Source of the DNA: Flammeovirgaceae bacterium
GTDB lineage: Bacteria; Bacteroidota; Bacteroidia; Cytophagales; Cyclobacteriaceae
Direction of reading: 5' to 3'
Length of the DNA stretch: 64,000 bases
Assembly: GCA_027487845.1 (NCBI GenBank)
Contig: JAIYCV010000037.1
Location: 1-64,000 of the forward strand
The notes beneath the pieces were generated by a model. That model did no database searches. It was not told where the DNA came from and was given only the letters and a program-made list of their open reading frames with translations. Positions 1 to 7,614 of this stretch are shown piece after piece (positions within the stretch are counted from its first letter, which is position 1; every line of letters begins with the position of its first letter). Position numbers and translations under genes: made by a program.

Positions 1-60
1 ATCCAACCCTAACACTCCCCCACTCACTCCTCTTCACAACCCCCAGCCGTTTTGGGAGTG

Positions 61-90
61 CAAAGGTAAACACTCCACAATTAATTCCAA
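61..90 (-). promoter_or_regulatory. Bacteroidota-type promoter reading off the left edge
   Basis: On the minus strand TACCTTTG (61-68) fits the TAnnTTTG -7 element, and TTG (88-90) lies exactly 19 bases upstream as a -33 element. Transcription would start near position 55 and run left out of the window. The transcribed part (1-55) is G-rich on that strand and too short to identify a gene. Confidence 0.55.
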
Positions 91-169
91 CAACTCTAAC
101 GAAAATGTTTTTTGAGATTGAGTAAAAAAAGAGCCGACTTATGCATTTTTATAGCTTAATGGTTGATAT

Positions 170-300
170 ACAAGCAGATCGAGGGGAGGTACGTGGAGAA
201 AGATCGGCCAGGGATAGCAGTGGAAAGCCCGAAGTGGGTTGGAATTGCGGGTTGCCGGACTTGAAACGAATAGCCCGAAGGCCGCCAAAAGTCTTTAAAA
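170..300. other. GC-rich structured intergenic element
   Basis: This stretch downstream of hrpB is clearly richer in G and C than its AT-rich surroundings. It carries two copies of AGCCCGAAG (around 227 and 272), CCCG and CGGG arms around 228-260, and CGGCC near 205 facing GGCCG near 280. I see no ORF in it. It could be a structured RNA, a REP-type repeat or an mRNA 3' end structure; strand and function are unknown. Confidence 0.35.
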
Positions 301-365
301 GATCTAAAACTGATGAATAATTTTTTATAAAAATGTTCTTACTGCAGATTTTGGACTTCTTATAA

Positions 366-2855
366 TTAACTCCCCCTTCTTTTTACCCCCTTTACTGCCT
401 GTGCCTTCCATGGGTCTTCAGGCCAGGAGTGCTTGGGATAGCGCATACGTAATTCTTTGCGGACTTCGTGATACGTGGTTTGCCAAAAGCTTTTTAAATC
501 GTGTGTTATTTGAACTGGTTTATAACCTGGCGAAAGCAGATGCATGAGCACTTTGGTACGGCCTTCATTTATGGTAGGAGTTTCTGTTAACCCAAACACC
601 TCTTGCAAACGCACCTCTATTATGGGGGACTGGGCATTTATAAAATATTGAAGTTGTATGAATGAACCACTGGGTACTTGTAGTTTAGCGGGCGTTAGGC
701 TATCTAACTTATTGGTCAAGTTCCAGGGTAATGTACCAGCGAGGATGGCATTTAAATCTAGCTTTTGCAAGTCAGCTTTCTTGTTTGCTTGTGCGAGGTA
801 GGGTGCTAGCCAATCAGAAAGAGTGTCGAGTAAATGTTCATCGCTTACATTGGGCCAGGCCTCATCTGGCCTCCATTTCTTCAAACTTAAAATACGTGCT
901 TGCCATTCGCGTTGTGGTTCACTCCACCCAATCATTTTTAACCCTTCACTGGCAATGGCTTTACACAACACTTCCACCTTTGCTTCTGTGGGCACGTTTT
1001 GCAACGGTTTGGTTTCAAGCACAAGAATTCCAATTCGTTTTTCGGCAGTAGCCGAAATCATTCCACGTTCATCATCCCATTGAACAGACTGAGATTGCTT
1101 TGTTAATGACATCAGCTCGTTGGGATCTACTGGCGCTGCCAAAAATATTTTACCTTCCCCGCTGCCTGCATCTAACTGGGCTATGGAAAGCCACGACTCA
1201 TGCATGAGCGGATCGTGGTAGGGCAATCTTGCTATTTTACCATTTGCCAATTTATAGCGATCGCTATTCTTATCTAGTTGCTTCGCTATGCGTTCCGGAT
1301 ATGCCGCTACCAAGAGTTTGCCAACATCATGGCCTTGCGGATTTGAATTGTCTATAGGCACGCGCATTATTTTTCGCCAAATGGCGGCCAATTTTTCGAC
1401 CCGCTCTAAATTATTTTTGTCAGCCAAAACTCGTTCCCCACTTCTCCACCTTCTTAAAAGCTCTATTCTCAGCGTTAGGTCCGCACCCGCTTCTTTTGGC
1501 AAAGGATCGCGTTCTTCCAGCAACGCGGCAACATCTATGGCAAGTGCTTTTTGATTTTTTGATTCTATTAGCAGATGAGCAATTCGCGGATGAGTGGGCA
1601 ACTGAAGCAGCTGCTTTCCTCGCTCAGTAATGCGACCGTCTTGCAGTGCACCTAGTTGCGTTAATAGATCAATGGCTTGGTTCCAGGCACCTTTTGGTGG
1701 TGATGTTATCCACTGAAGCTCTCCTGGATCTTTAACACCCCATAAGCTCAACTCTAACGCAAGCGAAGCCAAATCTGCTTCCATTATTTCAGGAGTACGG
1801 CTCTGTGCCAGGTTGAGATGGATGGCTTCACTCCATAGGCGATAGCACGTACCTGGGCCAAGCCTGCCAGCGCGCCCCGCTCGTTGGTCGGCCGCATCTT
1901 TGCTTACGCGAAGCGTTTCGAGTCGCGTGAGGCCACTGCGAGGGTCAAATCGAGGGGCACGAGAATAGCCGCAATCAACTACCACGGCTATGCCTTCAAT
2001 GGTAAGGGAAGTTTCAGCTATGGCGGTTGCCAATACTATTTTACGTTGCCCTGACGCACTAGGCATAATTGCCTCTTGTTGCCGCTTCATTGGCAAATCG
2101 CCAAACAATGGATGGATGCTCGCCTCATAAAGTTCGGCCTCAATTAATTGTTGTGTTTTTGCTATCTCACCAGCGCCCGGCAGAAAAGCAAGAATATCTC
2201 CTTTACACTCTTTCCAGGCTTTAAAAATAGCGCGCACCATTCGAATTGGGATGGGTGTATCCTGCTCGCCACCCAAATATCGATGCGCCACGGGAAATTG
2301 CCTGCCAGTACTGGTAATTATTGGAGCATTCTGCAAAATAGAAGAAAGCTTATCCCCATCCAGTGTTGCGCTCATGATTAGTATTCTCAACTCATTGCGC
2401 ATCACTTGCTGCACCTGTAAGCTAAGTGCCAACGCAAGATCGGCTTGCAAACTGCGCTCGTGGAACTCATCAAAGATTAGTAGTCCAACTTCTTCTAACG
2501 CATTGTCGGTTTGAATCATGCGGGTGAGAATGCCCTCGGTTACAACTTCAATTTTTGTGTTGCTAGACACCACACTTTCAAAGCGTATTCGATAGCCAAC
2601 CGTGTCTCCGGCCTTTTCTTCCCGTAAGGAAGCCATGCGAGTTGCCACAGCGCGGGCGGCAAGTTTTCGTGGCTCTAGCAGGATTATTTTCTTTCCGGCC
2701 AGCCACGTTTCATGGAGCAGTTCTAAAGGTAAGACAGTTGACTTGCCCGCACCTGGTGGAGCCTGCAAAATAACGATAGGATGTGTAGAAAGTGCTTGCT
2801 TTAGGGTAGGAAGGATTTCAAGGACAGGATATTTGTCGATTGGTAACTCTAGCAT
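366..2855 (-). CDS. hrpB: ATP-dependent RNA helicase HrpB
   Basis: DExH-box helicase of the HrpB family, 829 aa, close to the usual length of about 820. Walker A is APPGAGKST at residues 32-40, the DEFH box at 129-132, and motif III MSATLD at 161-166. Motif VI (QRAGRAGRLGPG) is near residue 325, followed by HA2-like and HrpB C-terminal regions. A TTG lies one codon upstream, but the ATG at 2855 is preferred because it overlaps the aminotransferase stop as TGATG, which suggests translational coupling. The family acts on RNA in the cytoplasm; the exact substrate is unclear in most bacteria. Confidence 0.93.
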   Translation of the reverse strand: MLELPIDKYPVLEILPTLKQALSTHPIVILQAPPGAGKSTVLPLELLHETWLAGKKIILLEPRKLAARAVATRMASLREEKAGDTVGYRIRFESVVSSNTKIEVVTEGILTRMIQTDNALEEVGLLIFDEFHERSLQADLALALSLQVQQVMRNELRILIMSATLDGDKLSSILQNAPIITSTGRQFPVAHRYLGGEQDTPIPIRMVRAIFKAWKECKGDILAFLPGAGEIAKTQQLIEAELYEASIHPLFGDLPMKRQQEAIMPSASGQRKIVLATAIAETSLTIEGIAVVVDCGYSRAPRFDPRSGLTRLETLRVSKDAADQRAGRAGRLGPGTCYRLWSEAIHLNLAQSRTPEIMEADLASLALELSLWGVKDPGELQWITSPPKGAWNQAIDLLTQLGALQDGRITERGKQLLQLPTHPRIAHLLIESKNQKALAIDVAALLEERDPLPKEAGADLTLRIELLRRWRSGERVLADKNNLERVEKLAAIWRKIMRVPIDNSNPQGHDVGKLLVAAYPERIAKQLDKNSDRYKLANGKIARLPYHDPLMHESWLSIAQLDAGSGEGKIFLAAPVDPNELMSLTKQSQSVQWDDERGMISATAEKRIGILVLETKPLQNVPTEAKVEVLCKAIASEGLKMIGWSEPQREWQARILSLKKWRPDEAWPNVSDEHLLDTLSDWLAPYLAQANKKADLQKLDLNAILAGTLPWNLTNKLDSLTPAKLQVPSGSFIQLQYFINAQSPIIEVRLQEVFGLTETPTINEGRTKVLMHLLSPGYKPVQITHDLKSFWQTTYHEVRKELRMRYPKHSWPEDPWKAQAVKGVKRRGS

Positions 2856-4138
2856 CAAACAGACAGTTCATTCACGACTTTTATTGCTTTGTCAATCTCC
2901 AACGTACTGTTAAAGATATGCGTGCTGTGCCGAACTCCAAATTGATCGCCCTGTGAACGAGGACGCATATTGGCTTTCTCCCAATAGGCATTCTGCAACT
3001 TTGTTCCGGTAAAGCCATCAATATTATACAGTGTAATTCCTGCGCACATGGCTTCTTCAGTGGCAGAAAAGAATTTTACTTTTTTATTTTCGCGCAAGCC
3101 CGCGCGAAGCCTATCGCCCAAAAATTTAATTCTATTGTATACGTTATCTGCGCCAATTTTATTGTGAAAATCTAATGCTGCCTCTAGGCCCAGCAAAACC
3201 GAAAAATTTCCAGTGCCGCGTTGTGTAAACCGAAAGCCTTCATCGTCATGATTATCCCACCGGCTGCTGGCAACCGTACTCCATATTTCTTTCATCTTAT
3301 TGGTTTTCACAAACATAAATCCTGTGCCGGTTGGCGCGCCCATCCATTTATGGAAACAGCCTACGTAGGCATCGCAATCAATATCTTTTAAATCGACTCT
3401 TATATGGCCAATGGTTTGCGCTCCATCTAAAATTGTAAAAATTCCTCTCTTCTTTGCTTCAGCACAAAGTTCTTTTACTGGCAAAATTGCACCGCTGCCA
3501 GAAATCATGTGCGACAGCATCAATACTTTTGTGTTAGGCGAAAATGCTTTAACGATGAGGGCAAAAACCTGAGCAGAGCTTTGAGTTGGTTTGGGTATGG
3601 TTACGGTTTTGACGACAACGCCAAATCGCTTTTCTTTCAGGTACCACGAAGATTTGCCACCTCCATGCTCTTGATCGGTAGTTAATATTTCATCGCCCGT
3701 TCGCAACGTCATTCCGTTTGCAATGTAACTCATGCCATTGGTTACATTGTCTGTCATGGCGATTTCGCCTGGCTGACAATTCAATAGCGCTGCCACTTTA
3801 GATCGTATCGGCAATAAATTATTATACCCACTAATAAATTGTTCTTTATTATCATCCTTATATGCCCAATCGGCCACATCCGTAGCGAGGTATCGCGAAT
3901 GCTCCATCATCTTTTCAAACACGGGCTTTGGCATTACGCCAACCGTGCCGCAATTGAAAAACACTTTATCTTTCGATAGCATGAATTGATTTCTGATTTT
4001 GTTCCAAAAATCAGGATCACTCTCCAAAGGGAAATCATTATCTGTTTCACTTTCCATTGGCCTTGACGCACCTGAAAGGGTTGCAAAAGAAAAAGTGGAT
4101 AGGCCAAGCAATTTCAGGAGGGATCTTCTGTCAATCAT
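2855..4138 (-). CDS. Class V PLP-dependent aminotransferase, isopenicillin-N epimerase-like
   Basis: 427 aa. The N-terminus (DRRSLLKLLG plus a hydrophobic run) resembles a Tat signal, so export is likely. The fold-type I class V features are present: Asp238 in LDGAQ, which would contact the PLP pyridine nitrogen, and the Schiff-base lysine Lys264 in FHKW. Relatives include CefD-type epimerases and cysteine desulfurase-like proteins; the substrate cannot be read from sequence. The ATG at 4138 is chosen over an upstream start at 4153 because it places the RR motif at the N-terminus. TATTTTTG on the minus strand at 4151-4158 fits a -7 element. The gene is coupled to hrpB downstream. Confidence 0.85.
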   Translation of the reverse strand: MIDRRSLLKLLGLSTFSFATLSGASRPMESETDNDFPLESDPDFWNKIRNQFMLSKDKVFFNCGTVGVMPKPVFEKMMEHSRYLATDVADWAYKDDNKEQFISGYNNLLPIRSKVAALLNCQPGEIAMTDNVTNGMSYIANGMTLRTGDEILTTDQEHGGGKSSWYLKEKRFGVVVKTVTIPKPTQSSAQVFALIVKAFSPNTKVLMLSHMISGSGAILPVKELCAEAKKRGIFTILDGAQTIGHIRVDLKDIDCDAYVGCFHKWMGAPTGTGFMFVKTNKMKEIWSTVASSRWDNHDDEGFRFTQRGTGNFSVLLGLEAALDFHNKIGADNVYNRIKFLGDRLRAGLRENKKVKFFSATEEAMCAGITLYNIDGFTGTKLQNAYWEKANMRPRSQGDQFGVRHSTHIFNSTLEIDKAIKVVNELSV

Positions 4139-4187
4139 GGTGTTAAAAATCAAAAATAAAAGTAATGCTTAAAACTATAAAAAAATG

Positions 4188-5039
4188 CTAGACTCCTAAG
4201 TCGCCACCATCTGATATCTCAATTAACAACAACTTTAGTTCTTCGGCTTTTTCATGCTCGCCCATCTTTTCAAACGACATAATAAGATTGCGCAACACCC
4301 GCTGAATAATTTCTACGTTAGAACAAGGTTCGAAAAACGATTTTTGAGGCACTAAATGAATTTCATGAATATAGTTCTCAATGTCTTGCCGTGTGAAGAT
4401 TAACCCCCGGTTAAAAGCATTAATGTAAAAATTTGTTTGGGAATCTTTGTAGGACAAGATGAATAAGTTGGGCAGATTAACGCCCTTCACAGGCATTTTC
4501 AGTTTTTGCGCTACTAACATATAAATAACACAAAGTGTAATCGGATTCCCCTTGTGTGTTTCCAATACTACATTAATCATTGAGTTACCAGGCGAGTGGA
4601 AATTTTTAGAGTTTGCTCCAAACTTGAGTTTACCAAACAACACGCTGTTCATTACCTTCACCTGATCGTAAGGCAGTAGATCTCCTCTGTATTCCAGCCA
4701 GGCCTCTTGATAAATGGCTTCAATATCTTGTTTTAATTTTTCGAGTTCAATTTCGGGGTATTGGTAGGTGGCCACTATCCACATCCCAGTTAGTAAATCC
4801 TTGTCTTCGCTAGTATACCAAGAAACTATTCGTTCTTTCAGCAATTCATATTGCAGCGAATGTATAATGTCTTCTATGCGCTGTTGCACTGTGGGATTAA
4901 AATTATTCTCCCACTCTTGTTCCAAAATAGGAATAATGGCGGTGCCAATCGACAAAATCTTTTCTTGTACCTGGGTGATCACTTCCTTGTCATCATCGTC
5001 AAGTAACGAAACCAGTGCTTTAAGTTCTGTTTCTTTCAT
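4188..5039 (-). CDS. SirB1/transglutaminase-like family protein
   Basis: 283 aa. An N-terminal HEAT-like helical part (residues 1-60) precedes a region typical of SirB1-type Transglut_core2 proteins: the GNPITLCVIYMLVAQKL block and GVNLPNLFIL, then a part normally containing the family's DPFN-like motif, here NAFNRG. The canonical transglutaminase catalytic Cys is not evident, as in other SirB1 proteins, so it is probably not a transglutaminase. The ATG at 5039 is preferred over TTG 5042. A TAATTTTG -7 element at 5044-5051 sits only four bases from the ATG, so the mRNA may be nearly leaderless. Confidence 0.8.
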   Translation of the reverse strand: MKETELKALVSLLDDDDKEVITQVQEKILSIGTAIIPILEQEWENNFNPTVQQRIEDIIHSLQYELLKERIVSWYTSEDKDLLTGMWIVATYQYPEIELEKLKQDIEAIYQEAWLEYRGDLLPYDQVKVMNSVLFGKLKFGANSKNFHSPGNSMINVVLETHKGNPITLCVIYMLVAQKLKMPVKGVNLPNLFILSYKDSQTNFYINAFNRGLIFTRQDIENYIHEIHLVPQKSFFEPCSNVEIIQRVLRNLIMSFEKMGEHEKAEELKLLLIEISDGGDLGV

Positions 5040-5043
5040 CAAG

Positions 5044-5075
5044 CAAAATTAACGATTCTTAGAAGGCCTTTGCAA
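5044..5075 (-). promoter_or_regulatory. Promoter of the SirB1-like gene
   Basis: TAATTTTG (minus strand, 5044-5051) with TTG at 5073-5075, 21 bases upstream. The -7 element ends four bases before the ATG, implying a very short or absent 5' leader. Confidence 0.5.
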
Positions 5076-5081
5076 GCCAGA

Positions 5082-5325
5082 TCAAAAATCGGTGAAAAAA
5101 TCGTTAAGCTCAATTTTGTGAGCATCGAGTATTTTTATTAGGCTCTTCAAAGTAAGATTTGAACCCGTTTCCGTTCACCAATATTGCTTTCGATCTAAAC
5201 CAAATTTCTCGTAGCTTTTATATCCTTTTTCTTTCCGAAACTCCTTTTAGCTTATATGCAACTTTTAAAATCCACTTTTCTTCGCTTACCTTTTTTGTGT
5301 TTTGACGCCCATTCAGAGCAAAATG
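5082..5325 (-). pseudogene. Degraded XRE-type helix-turn-helix regulator
   Basis: Reading the minus strand across this otherwise empty gap gives an HTH-like protein in pieces. From about 5325 the frame reads ...KKVSEEKWILKVAYKLK. After a one-base shift near 5245 it continues FRKEKGYKSYEKFGLDRKQYW. A TGA at 5175-5177 then interrupts it, and it resumes as SNLTLKSLIKILDAHKIEL and ends NDFFTDF at 5082. The order (helix with basic KxxRxxKGY, short turn, xxLTLKSLIKIL, xxFF end) matches small Bacteroidota XRE regulators. One shift plus one stop make it a pseudogene. Alignment to intact homologues would confirm it. Confidence 0.65.
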
Positions 5326-5557
5326 AACCTTTAGTCAAAAAAAAATTACGGCTTTTATTGCTCAAAGTTTTTTGGCTTTTTAAATTTACTTATCAAAGAT
5401 AGTCGAAGTTTTTTTGAACAATTCGCGCAACAAATCAATTGGTCTTAGCGGGCTGACCACCCATATGAAAAAAGGGCTTGTAGAGTGCTTTCCAACCCGA
5501 CCTAGGTTTTCAAAATTATTAACAGGAAGTAACATCTAACATTTAATTTTCCACAAT
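5326..5557. other. Intergenic stretch, no gene seen
   Basis: AT-rich spacer between the HTH remnant and the bacteriocin-like gene. A weak TAGGTTTT -7-like element lies near 5510; no ORF, tRNA or strong hairpin was seen. Confidence 0.4.
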
Positions 5558-6364
5558 ATGAAAAAAACATTAACTGTATTTTGTGTTCTACTGTTGACTA
5601 TTGCGTTTTCTTGCAACGACAACAATAACATAATCGAGCAAAAAGAAATTAAAGTAAACGAAAAAGGTATTACAACCTTAATCAACTTTATTGATTTTAA
5701 TATCGACCAACTTGCTGCAAATGGTTTTAGTGACTATGGAAATCAAGAGGCCGTTGCTAAGATCGTAGCTGCCAATAGTCCAGCTTTTGAAAAGCAGTAC
5801 GGGGTTTCAATAACGGTGGGCTCCAAGAATGCTAGGAGTCTTAGTGACGAGCAAGAATACACAACCAGTAAGGATTCAGAGTTTGGTCAAAAGCTACTTT
5901 CATTTTCAAAGACCTCGGCCAATAAGGATGAGTATTTATCAAAACTCACATTATTAAAAAACGAAATTTATTCATATAAAATTAATGATACAGAAAAGCA
6001 GATATTAATGACCAAAGTGGTTTTGATAGAGCGTTTGATTAATTACATGGATACTAAGGCGGCAATTGGGGTTACGAAAAATTTAAAGACTAACACGAAT
6101 GCAAAGGCGGATCCCAAAAATCCCTCTAAAGATACCTGCACTGGCTGGTGGCAATGCTGGGGAAAGTGCGTTGCTGGAACCGTAGGAGGGACATTAACTG
6201 GTTCGGTAGTTGGATGTGGCGCAATTGGTGCAGTCGGTGCTGTTGTTGGGCTAGTAGGCGGACCAGCAGGCGCAGCTGGAGGTGCAGCAGTCGGGTGTGT
6301 GGGTGGTGCCTTCGTTGGAGCTATAGGGGGTGGGTTACAAGGAGCTGCTCAGTATTGCGGTTAA
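5558..6364 (+). CDS. Lipoprotein with Cys/Gly-rich bacteriocin-like C-terminus
   Basis: 268 aa, no family recognised. Residues 1-19 are a lipoprotein signal with the likely lipidated Cys19. Residues 25-190 form a helical polar domain. Residues 194-268 are quite different: CTGWWQCWGKC followed by a long Gly/Ala/Val glycine-zipper tract, with Cys at 194, 200, 204, 220, 247 and 267, ending YCG. Two-part proproteins with a small Cys-rich hydrophobic C-terminal peptide occur among bacteriocins such as halocin C8, where the N-terminal part confers immunity. The resemblance is one of layout, not demonstrated homology. A 2-TM protein follows 22 bases downstream. Alternatives: a membrane-active surface lipoprotein or a glycine-zipper anchor. 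Confidence 0.75.
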   Translation: MKKTLTVFCVLLLTIAFSCNDNNNIIEQKEIKVNEKGITTLINFIDFNIDQLAANGFSDYGNQEAVAKIVAANSPAFEKQYGVSITVGSKNARSLSDEQEYTTSKDSEFGQKLLSFSKTSANKDEYLSKLTLLKNEIYSYKINDTEKQILMTKVVLIERLINYMDTKAAIGVTKNLKTNTNAKADPKNPSKDTCTGWWQCWGKCVAGTVGGTLTGSVVGCGAIGAVGAVVGLVGGPAGAAGGAAVGCVGGAFVGAIGGGLQGAAQYCG

Positions 6365-6386
6365 GTGTTGCTTTGTTAAATGCTAA

Positions 6387-6644
6387 ATGAAATTTATGGA
6401 TAACTTATTGGTGTCTAAAGTTAGGCTTCTTATGCTAGTAGTTTTGCTGCCATCAGCACTATGGTTCTCGTCTTCAATATTTGTATTTTGGCATAAAATA
6501 CCCATAATAAACACAAAGCCTGATTGGAGATTTTATGCTGCTTTATTTGGTATGTTGATTCAAGGTGGTATGTTTTTCTGCTTATTGCTTTTTTTTATTT
6601 TTCAAAAGAAGATAATTCTATTCATTGGGCGATTTAAGAAGTAG
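6387..6644 (+). CDS. Small two-helix membrane protein, possible immunity partner
   Basis: 85 aa (82 if the ATG at 6396 is used). Two hydrophobic segments are predicted by eye, about residues 12-34 and 49-77, with a basic C-terminus (FIGRFKK). It starts 22 bases after the bacteriocin-like gene on the same strand, so they are probably co-transcribed. Small 2-TM proteins next to membrane-active peptides are often immunity proteins; that role is inferred from position and size only. I recognise no family. Confidence 0.6.
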   Translation: MKFMDNLLVSKVRLLMLVVLLPSALWFSSSIFVFWHKIPIINTKPDWRFYAALFGMLIQGGMFFCLLLFFIFQKKIILFIGRFKK

Positions 6645-6672
6645 TGGTTCTGCAGTTTTATTCAAATTTTAC

Positions 6673-6752
6673 GGCATCTCTAAAAAAAGCTTCCTCACCA
6701 CCTCAACACTTCCTGTAAAAGAAAAGGGTTGATGGAGGTTTTAGAGATGTCC
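6673..6752 (+). other. Long imperfect hairpin downstream of the bacteriocin-like pair
   Basis: The outer arms are GGCATCTCTAAAA (6673-6685) and TTTTAGAGATGTCC (6739-6752), complementary with one bulge. The inner segment 6693-6707 (CCTC, CA, TCAAC separated by two-base bulges) pairs with GTTGATGGAGG (6728-6738). The result is a stem of about 24 pairs with a loop of about 20 bases. There is no U-tract directly after it, so it is not a simple terminator. Confidence 0.5.
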
Positions 6753-6840
6753 GTTAAATGAGATTCAGAAACTTCTGCTATGGTTTGGAGAAAACGATGA
6801 AACCGAGCTGAAATCGATAATTTCCGTTGTGAGACATAAG

Positions 6841-6869
6841 ACCGAGGGGAGTTCCTCTCGGTTTTTTTC
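6841..6869 (+). terminator. Rho-independent terminator
   Basis: ACCGAGGGG (6841-6849) pairs with CCTCTCGGT (6853-6861) with one G-U pair and a short loop, followed by a T-run. It ends the transcription unit of the bacteriocin-like locus or of an RNA from the hairpin region upstream. Confidence 0.8.
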
Positions 6870-6941
6870 TAGATGAACCGTACAATCAGTTTGTTGCTTT
6901 ATGTGATACTGCCTATTTAAAAACTAAATATATTACCAACT

Positions 6942-7562
6942 ATGAGAAAATTAATCATATTAGGAATTTGCCTCGCATTACTGACGGCTTGCGAGAAGAT
7001 AAATGATACCCAAAAAGAAGCAGCTCAGTATTTTTCGCAGTTTAGCAAGGCCGATAGAACGGCACTTTTATCAAACATGGAACAGAATAGGCAGTTTTTG
7101 ATAAAGACTGGGTTTAACAAATTTGTTTTTGATCACGACCAACACACCCTTGATGAAATCAATCATTTTTTTGATAGCCTGGGGAGGGGAAGCGATAACC
7201 CCTACTTTAAGGTTAAAATAATACGCCATTCCATATTGGATTATGGCTTGGCACAGAGAACAGATAAAAAATCTAAAGAAAGGTTAGGCGAATATGTAGA
7301 GATTCTTGCCAAATCACCTCATAAAGATCCTGAGGTATTTATGGTAGGATTAGAAAAGATAAAAGGCTATTGGGAACATGATCGCGTGGCAAGGGCCGCA
7401 GAATTTGAAATCTACAAAACACAGGGAGATTTGAATCAAATTGATGTTATGCTTAACGACCCGCAATCTAAGCTTTCGCCTCAAGAAAGAGAGGAGATAA
7501 TAAAGATCCAAGCTATTTTCAACAAGCAAATAGAGGAAATAAAGAGAATAGCCAGTTTTTGA
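6942..7562 (+). CDS. Small lipoprotein of unknown function
   Basis: 206 aa. The signal peptide ends with lipobox LLTAC (Cys17). The rest is highly charged, helical and without cysteines, and I recognise no domain. It lies behind the terminator of the bacteriocin-like locus and is a separate unit; no good TAnnTTTG element was found before it. The size and composition of its mature part recall the N-terminal part of the 5558 lipoprotein, but I see no convincing identity between them. Confidence 0.7.
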   Translation: MRKLIILGICLALLTACEKINDTQKEAAQYFSQFSKADRTALLSNMEQNRQFLIKTGFNKFVFDHDQHTLDEINHFFDSLGRGSDNPYFKVKIIRHSILDYGLAQRTDKKSKERLGEYVEILAKSPHKDPEVFMVGLEKIKGYWEHDRVARAAEFEIYKTQGDLNQIDVMLNDPQSKLSPQEREEIIKIQAIFNKQIEEIKRIASF

Positions 7563-7614
7563 TGCAACGAGCCTCATGCTGCTGTTGAGCTCAAGAAACA
7601 AAGGTTGTTATTCT

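Noticed and set aside
5150..5175. A T-arm-like GGTTCAAATC string suggesting a tRNA on the minus strand
   Set aside because: No flanking stems or anticodon arm; it lies within the HTH pseudogene.
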